From Holosporales bacterium (GTDB taxonomy: Bacteria; Pseudomonadota; Alphaproteobacteria; UBA3830; JAIRMZ01), in assembly GCA_031279495.1 (NCBI GenBank), contig JAITIJ010000010.1:1-9685 (forward strand): a stretch of 9,685 nucleotides of DNA. Reading direction: 5' to 3'. This document shows positions 1 to 6,132 of the stretch, one piece after another (the stretch's first letter is position 1; each line of letters begins with the position of its first letter). The notes beneath the pieces are model-generated. The model ran no database searches. It saw nothing but the letters and a program-made list of their open reading frames with translations, and was not told the DNA's origin. The position numbers were made by a program, and so were the translations under genes.

Positions 1-135
1 CGCTCCTTTGTACCGTTCGATTAAACGCCAAATACGGTTGATAAAACGCCAACACCCCTCAATCCCCTCATCAGACCACTCTAAATCGCGATCTAATGGC
101 GTATCAGATAAAATAAAAAAAGCCACGCTAGAGTC
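1..135 (-). pseudogene. leuS: leucyl-tRNA synthetase fragment, 5'-truncated and running off the left edge
   Basis: Reading the minus strand leftward from about 135, one open frame gives residues typical of the start of the LeuRS anticodon-binding region: FFILSDTPLDRDLEW, then SDEGIEG, WRFINRIWRL. In the family this block follows directly after the KMSKS loop and a conserved GADT-like stretch. Here nothing upstream resembles LeuRS: the frame runs back to a TGA at 190-192 through unrelated residues, and the carD terminator and carD come next. There is no ATG in this frame and no convincing Shine-Dalgarno; the only near-cognate starts are a TTG at 154-156 and a GTG at 124-126. I infer a broken duplicate or rearrangement remnant, since an aminoacyl-tRNA synthetase lacking its catalytic domain cannot work alone. 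A split LeuRS subunit or a misassembly is less likely. The family call is firm; pseudogene status depends on sequence outside the window. Confidence 0.62.
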
Positions 136-192
136 TTCTAAAGAAGAGCTCTGCAAGAAAGGAACACGCCATCTATATAATAAAAAACATCA

Positions 193-219
193 AACAAAGA
201 TTAAAGCCCAAGAGGGCTG
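193..219 (-). terminator. Rho-independent terminator of carD
   Basis: On the minus strand, two bases after the carD stop codon, AGCCC (218-214) pairs with GGGCT (209-205) around a TCTT loop. A T-rich tail (TTAATCTTTGTTT) follows. The stem is short but GC-rich and well placed. It would end carD transcription before the leuS fragment. Confidence 0.6.
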
Positions 220-220
220 T

Positions 221-715
221 TTAAGCGGCCTGCATTGCCTCTTCGAGTTTTTCAAGGGCTTTTTCTTCATCGATTTTTTCGATAGCCGCATATTCTCGCA
301 TCAGGCGATCGAGCGCCACTTGGTAGATCTGGCGTTCGCTGTAAGACTGCTCTGATTGAGCAGTAGAACGATGAAGATCGCGCACCACCTGTGCGATAGA
401 AAGAGGATCTCCAGAATTGATCTTCGTCTCGTATTCTTGAGCACGCCGACTCCACATCATGCGCCGTGCACGGGAGGGCGTTTTTAGTGTCTTAATCGCC
501 TCGTTCATTTTTTCCTGAGACGAGAGTGTGCGTAATCCGGACGAATCAATACGATTAACAGGCAAACGCAATGTCAGTTTGTCTTTCTCAAAAGCAATCA
601 TCACGACACGAAGTTCTACTCCCGCAATTGTTTGCTGTTCAAAGCCTACCACCCTCCCAACACCATGTGCTGGGTAGACGACGAGACTTCCTTCTTCAAG
701 TGCGATATGCGTCAT
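221..715 (-). CDS. carD: CarD/CdnL family RNA polymerase-binding transcriptional regulator
   Basis: A 164-residue protein of the CarD/CdnL family, which binds the RNA polymerase beta subunit and stabilises open promoter complexes, notably at rRNA and growth genes. The N-terminal RNAP-interacting domain (about residues 5-65) begins with LEEGSLVVYPAHGVGRV, the family signature. The helical C-terminal part (about 70-160) carries the conserved SRARRMMWSRR stretch and a basic surface expected to contact DNA at the upstream edge of the bubble. The start chosen is the ATG at 713-715: it begins directly before the conserved domain and has AAGGGAG about 8 bases upstream. A longer frame back to 775 would add 20 residues that overlap the likely promoter, so I rejected it. 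Length matches the family. It lies 146 bases downstream of pgk on the same strand, has its own promoter candidate, and ends at a good terminator. The alphaproteobacterial homologue is often simply annotated as a CarD family regulator. Confidence 0.93.
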   Translation of the reverse strand: MTHIALEEGSLVVYPAHGVGRVVGFEQQTIAGVELRVVMIAFEKDKLTLRLPVNRIDSSGLRTLSSQEKMNEAIKTLKTPSRARRMMWSRRAQEYETKINSGDPLSIAQVVRDLHRSTAQSEQSYSERQIYQVALDRLMREYAAIEKIDEEKALEKLEEAMQAA

Positions 716-734
716 CCTTCTTTCTCCCTTTACC

Positions 735-764
735 CTTATATAGGGATGCGCGATGTAAATGCAA
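735..764 (-). promoter_or_regulatory. candidate sigma-70 promoter of carD with overlapping inverted repeat
   Basis: On the minus strand TTGCAT (764-759) is followed after 16 bases by TATATA (742-737). Transcription would start about 20 bases before the carD ATG. The -10 lies inside CCCTATATAAGGG, an inverted repeat of CCCT/AGGG around a five-base centre, which could be an operator or chance. The -35 is a weak match. Confidence 0.42.
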
Positions 765-861
765 AAACTCAGCAACTTCTTTCCTGTAGCACATTTACAT
801 TCTTTTTTCTAGGTTCTATTTGAAAGGAGAGTGTACTTTAAGTGACGCTTTTAATGCAGAC

Positions 862-2025
862 TTAAGGATTCTGTGTGTTTAGAGCACGCACACCTGGAAG
901 GTCTGCACCCTCCAAAAACTCTAAAAAAGCACCTCCAGAAGTAGAGACATAGGTAAAACAACTGAAGTCTATTTTTACTGCATTAAGAGCTGCTACGCTG
1001 TCTCCTCCTCCAATAACGGAAAGTATCTTGCGACGCTGCGTTTCTACCGCAATGGCGCGCATCATCATCTCGGTTGCCCTATGAAAGGGCGGTTCTTCGA
1101 AGCGTCCCAATGGGCCATTCCATAAAATTGTACCCGCACACGCAATTTCTTGCGCTATTTGGTGGCTTGTTGCAGGCCCAACATCTAAACAATGCGCACC
1201 TAAAGGAATATCATTGATAGAGCAAATATGTGCAGCGTTTTCCTCTGTACGTACGACAACATCAACGGGCAGAATCAACTGGCAGGCTTGTTTCTCTGCT
1301 TTCTTTAAGAATTCTCGTGCTTGGTCTAGCATTAATAGCTCGCATGGAGATCGACCCAACGTGTATCCTTGCGCTGCAAGAAGTGTATTGGCCAATCCGC
1401 CTCCAACAGCGAGCGAAGAAGCTTTCTCCAGTAAGTTGTATAGTAGCCCCAACTTGGTCGATATCTTATTGCCGCCTACGATCGCAAGAACTGGTGGATC
1501 TGGATATTCCGTGAGTTGTCGCAAGGCGTCTAATTCTTGTTGAAATAGCAGTCCTGCAGCATGAGGTAAATAAGAGGGAACACCGACAATCGATGCATGT
1601 GCACGATGAGAGACAGAAAACGCCTCATTGACATAAAAATCTCCCAACCGCGCTAAATGCTGCGCAAATATCGTATCGTTGGCCTCTTCTCCTGGATAAA
1701 ACCGTAGATTTTCTAGCAAGACATAGGCGTTGCTTGGAATGTCTTCTAGGACTTGCGTGGCGTCTGGAATAAAAGCGACAGTTTCGTGCAGAAAATAATT
1801 CAACGTTGGAATCAGCGCTTGAAGAGAAAATGATAGGTCTTTCCCCTTAGGCCGGCCAAGATGCGCCATTAAAATGCATTGATTACCAGCAGAACGAAGA
1901 GCTTTCAACGTCGGAACAATGAGGCGTATGCGCGTGTCATCCGTTACTTGGTTCTTGTGCATCGGCACATTAAGGTCCACACGCACTAAAACACATGCGT
2001 TCTTAGGAAATGTCGTGCAAATCAT
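862..2025 (-). CDS. pgk: phosphoglycerate kinase
   Basis: This cytoplasmic glycolytic enzyme transfers phosphate between 1,3-bisphosphoglycerate and ADP, giving 3-phosphoglycerate and ATP. At 387 residues it is close to the usual 390-400. The family signatures occur in order: VRVDLNVP near residue 14, HLGRPKG near 55, LLENLRFYPGEEAND near 105, the substrate-binding HRAHAS near 143, GGNKISTKL near 184, WNGPLGRFE near 306, and the nucleotide-binding GGGDSVAA and VSTSGGAFLEFLEG near the C terminus. All key motifs are intact; one mild oddity is VNEAF where most homologues have VNDAF. The N terminus is about 8 residues shorter than typical, but the ATG has AAGGTGAG at good spacing, so the start is probably right. 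It stands alone, without the gap or fba neighbours common in other bacteria. No obvious terminator lies between it and carD, so read-through into carD is possible. Confidence 0.97.
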   Translation of the reverse strand: MICTTFPKNACVLVRVDLNVPMHKNQVTDDTRIRLIVPTLKALRSAGNQCILMAHLGRPKGKDLSFSLQALIPTLNYFLHETVAFIPDATQVLEDIPSNAYVLLENLRFYPGEEANDTIFAQHLARLGDFYVNEAFSVSHRAHASIVGVPSYLPHAAGLLFQQELDALRQLTEYPDPPVLAIVGGNKISTKLGLLYNLLEKASSLAVGGGLANTLLAAQGYTLGRSPCELLMLDQAREFLKKAEKQACQLILPVDVVVRTEENAAHICSINDIPLGAHCLDVGPATSHQIAQEIACAGTILWNGPLGRFEEPPFHRATEMMMRAIAVETQRRKILSVIGGGDSVAALNAVKIDFSCFTYVSTSGGAFLEFLEGADLPGVRALNTQNP

Positions 2026-2146
2026 CTTCGTCTCACCTTGTTACATTCGCTACCATACACAACGTAGCATAGTTGACCTTAAGAAAAGACAATATCGTAG
2101 TTTAGCGAAGGATAGAGAGAACTACAGTAGCCCCTCTTTCATTGAA

Positions 2147-2160
2147 TCTTCTTAAGAAGA
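2147..2160. repeat. 14-bp perfect palindrome between tRNA-Arg and pgk
   Basis: TCTTCTTAAGAAGA is a perfect palindrome, with a further A/T pair one base out on each side. It sits 37 bases beyond the 3' end of tRNA-Arg and about 120 bases upstream of pgk. As RNA it could form a 5-bp stem with a TTAA loop, but no T-run follows on the minus strand, so it is not a standard terminator. It may be an operator, a processing hairpin, or chance. Confidence 0.35.
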
Positions 2161-2196
2161 ATAGGCGATGTTGGTACTAATGAACACAAAACAAAA

Positions 2197-2273
2197 TGGT
2201 GCGATCGGCGGGATTTGAACCCACGGCACCGAGATTAGGAATCTCGTGCTCTATCCAGCTGAGCTACGACCGC
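2197..2273 (-). tRNA. tRNA-Arg (anticodon CCT), CCA encoded
   Basis: The minus strand folds into a complete cloverleaf of 77 bases. The acceptor stem is GCGGTCG with CGATCGC (one G-T wobble). The D arm is GCTC/GAGC, and the anticodon stem is CGAGA/TCTCG around TTCCTAA, which places CCT at positions 34-36. The T arm is GTGGG/CCCGC with TTCAAAT as loop, followed by discriminator A and encoded CCA. It reads the arginine codon AGG. The gene starts only 14 bases after the chpT stop codon on the same strand, so it is probably made by processing of a chpT transcript unless a promoter lies within the end of chpT, where I see only weak candidates. Confidence 0.96.
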
Positions 2274-2287
2274 ACTTAGCCTTGTTT

Positions 2288-2920
2288 TTAAAGGATTCCC
2301 GGAGGCATGTCCAGGAACAGCGTTGTTTTCTCAGGTGTCTGGATCAAGCGTAAACTAGAGTTGCAGAACTTAGCAAAAGTCTCAGCAAAAAAGCACAGAA
2401 TTGTTTGAGATGTTGTGGTGCGGTCTCCAGCAAACCAAGCGGCAACAGATTCGCGCAAAAAAACACGTCCTCCTTGGCCAGAGCATAGCAAAGACGTGCC
2501 CCCTTCTATGCGTTCTTGTTTTTCAAAGACCATATGCCCTCCACGCACAAGTGTTGGCAGAAGGATCATAGTGGCTGTGACCATAAATTTCGTAATCGTA
2601 GTTGGAATTACTTGCGGTATACCGCGCGGAAGGAAAGTAACTTTTTCGCATAAACAATAGCTAGAAATAATATCTTTCACTTCTTCAAAAGAGTACTCTG
2701 CTTGTTCCTGTATGTTGATAGCCAAAAGACGAAACATCTTTAGACGTGCCGCAAGACGATGCTGGGATTCCGTGAGGATTTTGAGAGCGGCTCCCTTGTC
2801 CTCTTTGCTGTTGCTGCTTTCAACGGCATCAAGGCCGAGTTCCATCGCGCCTACCGGAGCAATCAGGTCATGACATAAGTGCGCCAGTAAAAGCTCAAAC
2901 ATCTGCAAGGAATCGGGCAT
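2288..2920 (-). CDS. chpT: ChpT-like histidine phosphotransferase
   Basis: A 210-residue protein resembling ChpT, the cytoplasmic phosphotransferase that passes phosphate from the hybrid kinase CckA to CtrA and CpdR in the alphaproteobacterial cell-cycle relay. The N-terminal helix holds LCHDLIAPVGA, the DHp-like H-box, with His17 as the expected phosphoryl-accepting residue. A second helix (about 43-70) would complete the dimerising four-helix bundle. The C-terminal part (about 75-210) matches the degenerate ATPase-like fold of the family, without the ATP-binding N and G boxes, as expected. Length fits (200-250 in relatives). The ATG at 2918-2920 has AAGGAG eight bases upstream. It is divergent from the glycosylase gene across 65 bases and is followed closely by tRNA-Arg. 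I see no clear TTAA-N7-TTAA CtrA box in that intergenic stretch. CckA and CtrA are not in the window. Confidence 0.85.
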   Translation of the reverse strand: MPDSLQMFELLLAHLCHDLIAPVGAMELGLDAVESSNSKEDKGAALKILTESQHRLAARLKMFRLLAINIQEQAEYSFEEVKDIISSYCLCEKVTFLPRGIPQVIPTTITKFMVTATMILLPTLVRGGHMVFEKQERIEGGTSLLCSGQGGRVFLRESVAAWFAGDRTTTSQTILCFFAETFAKFCNSSLRLIQTPEKTTLFLDMPPGIL

Positions 2921-2950
2921 CGCTTCTGCTCCTTAAAGGAACTTTAGCAC

Positions 2951-2980
2951 TTGTCAGTCGCATGAGATAGTCACTATTAT
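2951..2980 (+). promoter_or_regulatory. sigma-70 promoter of the AlkA-family gene
   Basis: TTGTCA (2951-2956) and TATTAT (2975-2980) are separated by 18 bases. Transcription from this -10 would begin near 2986-2988, which coincides with the GTG start codon of the next gene. That implies a leaderless message. Both hexamers match the consensus well. Confidence 0.5.
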
Positions 2981-2985
2981 GATGT

Positions 2986-3576
2986 GTGATTCCACAAAGT
3001 TCTCCTCTCTATTGGGAAAAGGCCTGTTCTTATCTACGCCAACACGATTCTGTTCTTGCTGAGTGCATGGATGGCTCCTCTCTAAGCTCACATGGTAACG
3101 GGTTCAGTACGCTAGTTCAGGCTATCATTGGACAGCAAATTTCCGTTAAAGCTGCTCAAAGCATTTCCGACCGATTACGTATTGAGACACCCGAAGACGT
3201 GATGCGATGGACGGTTGAAGATTTACGCGCTGCTGGCCTTTCTCGCCAAAAGATAACATATATCGTAGGGCTTGCTCAGTTTTGGAAAACAGAACAGTGG
3301 CGCGCCTGGCCAACGCTTGCTGATGCTCTTCTGATGAAAGAATTGACGACCCTAAAAGGCATAGGCCGCTGGACAGCGGAGATGTTTCTTATTTTCCATT
3401 GTATGCGTCCAGATATCTTTCCGGAAGCAGATCTAGGGCTTCAAAAAGCGATTACGTCTCTTTATCGTATTCCCATCACAGAGATACCTACTATTGCTGA
3501 TCGGTGGCGGCCCTACCGCACTGTTGCTACATGGTATCTATGGCGTTCTTTGGATGCTATACCAGTGCATTATTAA
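2986..3576 (+). CDS. DNA-3-methyladenine glycosylase II family (AlkA-like, HhH-GPD)
   Basis: This base-excision-repair glycosylase is expected to remove alkylated bases such as 3-methyladenine. The 196-residue protein has the HhH-GPD fold without the extra N-terminal domain of E. coli AlkA, as in many short homologues. Visible signs are LVQAIIGQQISVKAA (about 43-57), the AGLSRQKI stretch, the helix-hairpin-helix LKGIGRWTAEMF (about 123-134), and the catalytic aspartate Asp149 in EADLGLQKA. There are no Fe-S cysteines, which separates it from Nth and MutY. The start is GTG at 2986: the codon just before 2983 is an in-frame TGA at 2980-2982, so no earlier start exists, and the next Met (residue 28) would remove the first conserved helix. 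No Shine-Dalgarno precedes the GTG, and a promoter ends a few bases upstream. The gene converges on the arnE-like gene with a 34-base gap and no clear terminator. Confidence 0.9.
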   Translation: MIPQSSPLYWEKACSYLRQHDSVLAECMDGSSLSSHGNGFSTLVQAIIGQQISVKAAQSISDRLRIETPEDVMRWTVEDLRAAGLSRQKITYIVGLAQFWKTEQWRAWPTLADALLMKELTTLKGIGRWTAEMFLIFHCMRPDIFPEADLGLQKAITSLYRIPITEIPTIADRWRPYRTVATWYLWRSLDAIPVHY

Positions 3577-3610
3577 GACGAGCCAATAGATAGATTGTTC
3601 GCTAGGTTTG

Positions 3611-3982
3611 CTAACTTTGAGAAACAAGTCCAATACCGATCAAGATGACAACGATACCGACAAGGCGAAGGGGAGAAACACCCTCCCCTAGAATATACCA
3701 CCCAGCAAAGATGAGCAGGACATAAGTGATGGCGTGCGCAAGAGGGTAAAGCAAGCTGATCTCCGCACGCGTGAGTAGATAAAACCACATCAAGGATCCC
3801 ATTCCGGAAATAAAAAATCCAGATAGCACACGGATATCGGTTGCTAGACCCCACAGAAGTTCTAAAAGACCTACATTTCCCATAGCATCCATAGCGCGTC
3901 CAGCGCTTTGCTTAAAGAAAACCTGCCCAAAAACCGCTGCAAGGATCTGCACAACCGCCAAAAGATATAAAGCTGGAGTCAT
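3611..3982 (-). CDS. small four-helix EamA/SMR-type transporter, ArnE-like flippase subunit
   Basis: A 123-residue, very hydrophobic protein with four predicted membrane helices (about 4-20, 42-68, 76-94 and 102-120). It resembles the small multidrug resistance/EamA half-transporters that include ArnE and ArnF, which flip undecaprenyl-phosphate-L-Ara4N to the periplasmic face of the inner membrane. The third and fourth helices, around SLLYPLAHAITYVLL and the LGEGVSPLRLVGIVVILIGI stretch, have the SMR/EamA pattern of a semi-conserved proline followed by an invariant-type GE loop. Its ATG overlaps the stop of the arnT-like gene by four bases (ATGA), so translation is probably coupled and the two products are likely to act together. 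That context favours the flippase role over drug efflux. Only one subunit is encoded here, whereas the enterobacterial system has two; it may work as a homodimer or with a partner encoded elsewhere. The family is clear; the exact substrate is inferred. Confidence 0.75.
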   Translation of the reverse strand: MTPALYLLAVVQILAAVFGQVFFKQSAGRAMDAMGNVGLLELLWGLATDIRVLSGFFISGMGSLMWFYLLTRAEISLLYPLAHAITYVLLIFAGWYILGEGVSPLRLVGIVVILIGIGLVSQS

Positions 3983-5652
3983 CTATTTATGAAGACAATA
4001 TCTTGTTCTGTTTCTGCGAGGATCTTATGAGAAAATCGTAATTGCTGCCAGTACCTTTCGTATATACTTTTGCGCGTAAAAACAAAGACACGTTGTTTCC
4101 CTTGAAAAATAGACCAAAAATCTTGAGAAGGCATCATACGGTAAGACGTATCCTCAGCATGAATGCCGAAAGCAAGTTCACCCTTCCATCCAGCAACATC
4201 AACGAGTTGATTTAAATACACCGGCAGATCTTGATAATACATCTCAAGGCAGAAAACGCGATCTTGCGGACGCACATTCAGGGCAACGGCCTCTGTAAGA
4301 GGTTTTATAGAAGATTTTATCTTCTCTTGCACCTTTGGCGCTATGGTATTTAGGGAGATTAAAACAAAGGTCCACGTCAAAGCTTTTAAAAATTGGCCCT
4401 GCATTCCTTTGAAAAAGAACGGCAATGAAACTGCAACCAAAGAAAAAATCGAGATACGAAGAGCCTCTGTCAAAAACAAAGCCTTCAACTGCGTATCTTC
4501 TAAGAGTTCGTATATCCCATAGCCGCATAGGATTACCGTAAGAACGACGTCAATGTATCCAAGGTGATAAAATGCGTACGGGTTTTGGCTTTCTTCCCTT
4601 TTCCTGAGCGCTTGCCCACCCAGAAGTGCTACAGAAGGGAAAATGGGCAGAATATAAGGGATTAATTTCGAATGAGAAAAAGAAAAGAAGAGGAAAACAA
4701 CACCGCTCCAAACTGCTAGAAATAACGTTGTTTCATAAGAGGATACTTCTTGATCGACAAGCGCTTTTCGCTTCTTATACGTATCAAAAAGATCCCTTAT
4801 GGCGCTTCCAATGGCACTTGTCCACGGGAACACCCCTAATATCAAAACAGGAGCAAAAAACAGGAATGGCTGAAAACGCTGATGAACATTGGTGGTATAA
4901 CGAAGGAAGTGCTCTCCTATGAAATAGAAATACGCGAAATCCGCGTTCCTTAGACACACCCAAATGTGCCATGGGGCGGCGATAGCCAGAAACACAGCAA
5001 TTCCACCAAAGGAAAACAAGTTTAGAATGATGCGCATGTCTCGCTTGAGAATAAGCCATACAACGAAGACCAATCCTGGCAGAACGATACCAATAAGCCC
5101 TTTTGTCAAACAAGCGAGTGCTGCACAAGCATAAGCCCCCAAAAGCATCTCTTTCTTTCTTGCTAAGGACTGCAAAGAACCGTAGGCCAGCAGTAATGTG
5201 GTGGAGATAAAGATAGAAACGACAAGGTCTAAGATAATCAAGCGACTGTGGACGTAGTACAAAAGCGTTGTCGACAAAATTCCGGCTGCATAAAGGCCCG
5301 TGTGTCTTGAAAAGAGCACGTGTCCCGCAATATAGACCATCAAGCATCCTAAAATGGCGAAAAGCATTGGCCACAAACGCATCGACCAAAAGTGGATACC
5401 GCACGTCCTAATTGCGCCAACTTGAAGCCAGTAAAAAAGAGGAGGCTTTTCGAAATATTTCACACCATTAAGGCGCGGCGTAATCAAGTCTCCTGTGACC
5501 ACCATTTCACGTGGGATTTCGACATAACGTCCCTCATCGGGCGTGGCGAAAGGCCTGTTTCCTAAATCATAAGAAAAAAAGCACACCAAGAATGTACAGA
5601 GAAGACCTATGTCCTTCCAAAAGGTTCTTGCAACAAAAGAAGTTGTGCTCAT
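3979..5652 (-). CDS. arnT: ArnT-like polyprenyl-phosphate glycosyltransferase (PMT family, lipid A L-Ara4N transferase)
   Basis: A 557-residue integral membrane glycosyltransferase of the dolichyl-phosphate-mannose mannosyltransferase/ArnT type. ArnT moves 4-amino-4-deoxy-L-arabinose from undecaprenyl phosphate to lipid A phosphates in the periplasm, giving resistance to cationic peptides. The first periplasmic loop (about 33-75) carries the family signature: ATPDEGRY with the acidic pair, EIPREMVVTGDLITPRLNG, then YFEKPPLFYW. About a dozen hydrophobic segments follow to residue 430. A soluble C-terminal domain (about 445-557) contains YYQDLPVYLNQLV and an FG motif, as in bacterial ArnT-like proteins. 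Length matches E. coli ArnT (550). Context supports the specific role: a coupled arnE-like gene downstream and arnC/arnA homologues divergent upstream. The ATG lies 16 bases after tRNA-Gly and has no recognisable Shine-Dalgarno. Related enzymes transfer other sugars, so lipid A as acceptor is inferred. Confidence 0.82.
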   Translation of the reverse strand: MSTTSFVARTFWKDIGLLCTFLVCFFSYDLGNRPFATPDEGRYVEIPREMVVTGDLITPRLNGVKYFEKPPLFYWLQVGAIRTCGIHFWSMRLWPMLFAILGCLMVYIAGHVLFSRHTGLYAAGILSTTLLYYVHSRLIILDLVVSIFISTTLLLAYGSLQSLARKKEMLLGAYACAALACLTKGLIGIVLPGLVFVVWLILKRDMRIILNLFSFGGIAVFLAIAAPWHIWVCLRNADFAYFYFIGEHFLRYTTNVHQRFQPFLFFAPVLILGVFPWTSAIGSAIRDLFDTYKKRKALVDQEVSSYETTLFLAVWSGVVFLFFSFSHSKLIPYILPIFPSVALLGGQALRKREESQNPYAFYHLGYIDVVLTVILCGYGIYELLEDTQLKALFLTEALRISIFSLVAVSLPFFFKGMQGQFLKALTWTFVLISLNTIAPKVQEKIKSSIKPLTEAVALNVRPQDRVFCLEMYYQDLPVYLNQLVDVAGWKGELAFGIHAEDTSYRMMPSQDFWSIFQGKQRVFVFTRKSIYERYWQQLRFSHKILAETEQDIVFINR

Positions 5653-5668
5653 GACAATTTCGCATCCG

Positions 5669-5742
5669 TGGAGCGGGTGAAGGGAATCGGACCCTCGTCG
5701 TAAGCTTGGGAAGCTTCTGCTCTGCCATTGAGCTACACCCGC
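5669..5742 (-). tRNA. tRNA-Gly (anticodon CCC), CCA encoded
   Basis: The minus strand gives a 74-base cloverleaf. The acceptor stem GCGGGTG/CACCCGC is perfectly paired. The D arm is GCTC/GAGC, and the anticodon arm is GAAGC, loop TTCCCAA, GCTTA, which puts CCC at 34-36. The T arm is GAGGG/CCCTT with loop TCCGATT, then discriminator T and encoded CCA. The anticodon stem has four good pairs and a G/A mismatch at 27-43. It reads GGG. The gene lies 16 bases upstream of arnT on the same strand and has a strong promoter, so it probably leads the arnT transcript. Confidence 0.95.
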
Positions 5743-6129
5743 TTAAAATCTAGCCCTTGCCCGTATATACAAGAGCATTTCCTTGTGCGCAAGAGCACCC
5801 ATCCTTTTGTACAAAGGCCGACAAGCATATCAGTGTCGGTATGCGATCATCACATATCCCACAAAGAAATTGCGTTAGCTTTTGGCGAAAGAAATTGCAC
5901 TTCGGGAGTCAGGCAGATTTCACAGCCATATCCTAAGGGTTCGATCTTTGAAAAAATTTTAAATGCAGAAATATCTCTAAGATTCGGAGTAGCATGTTTT
6001 TTAAATCTCAATTGGATAATATTGCCCGTCTTTGTGGAGTTCGTGAGCGAACAATGTTTTTGTTATCCGTTGATTCGGCGTATCAAGAAGTATACCTTAG
6101 CCTTTGGGAAGTTGGGGAGTCTTGCGCCA
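5743..6129. other. 387-bp gene-free divergent control region between tRNA-Gly and arnC
   Basis: No gene is recognised here. Leftward it holds the tRNA-Gly promoter; rightward it must hold the arnC promoter unless transcription enters from elsewhere. One weak plus-strand candidate is TTGAAA (5948-5953), 18 bases, TATCTC (5972-5977). CCTTTTGTACAAAGG (5803-5817) is an imperfect palindrome that could be an operator, and AAGAGCA is repeated at 5771 and 5791. GTTCG-TGAG-CGAAC (6039-6052) can form a small hairpin followed at 6056 by a T-run. The frame of arnC stays open through the whole region, back to a TAA at 5701-5703, but the implied residues show no known domain and the only ATG lies inside tRNA-Gly. 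No PmrA-type box is evident. Confidence 0.6.
5764..5792 (-). promoter_or_regulatory. sigma-70 promoter of the tRNA-Gly-arnT-arnE-like unit
   Basis: On the minus strand TTGCGC (5792-5787) and TATATA (5769-5764) are separated by exactly 17 bases. Transcription would start near 5757, about 15 bases before mature tRNA-Gly. The bases after the -10 (CGGGCAAGGG) are G/C-rich, a discriminator type often linked to growth-rate or stringent control of stable RNA genes. If the transcript continues, it also serves arnT. Confidence 0.62.
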
Positions 6130-6132
6130 GTG
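6114..6132 (+). promoter_or_regulatory. Shine-Dalgarno and GTG that set the arnC start
   Basis: GGGGAG (6114-6119) lies 10 bases before GTG (6130-6132), in frame with arnC. No ATG exists between the ATG at 5728 (inside the tRNA gene) and the conserved domain. This is the only ribosome-binding-site and start pair that gives a normal-length ArnC; TTG at 6112-6114 is an alternative with a poorly placed GGGAAG. Confidence 0.5.

Noticed and set aside
8..355. Plus-strand open frame of 115 codons at the left edge
   Set aside because: It lies antisense to the leuS fragment, the carD terminator and the end of carD, and its residues are lysine/serine-rich low-complexity with no domain.
2933..2946. Inverted repeat TAAAG-GAA-CTTTA as a hairpin or CtrA site for chpT
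   Set aside because: It overlaps the chpT Shine-Dalgarno but is short, and it does not have the TTAA-N7-TTAA spacing of a CtrA box.
4784..5404. Minus-strand frame of 206 codons inside arnT
   Set aside because: It is a shifted-frame shadow of arnT, which has continuous family signatures and membrane segments in its own frame.
3577..5742. Genomic island integrated at tRNA-Gly carrying arnT-arnE
   Set aside because: No copy of the tRNA 3' end was found at the far side near 3577-3610, and no integrase or mobile gene is present.
5728..6129. ATG at 5728 as the start of arnC
   Set aside because: The codon is inside tRNA-Gly (5669-5742) on the other strand and would add about 134 residues with no homology; GTG 6130 gives a normal-length protein with an SD.
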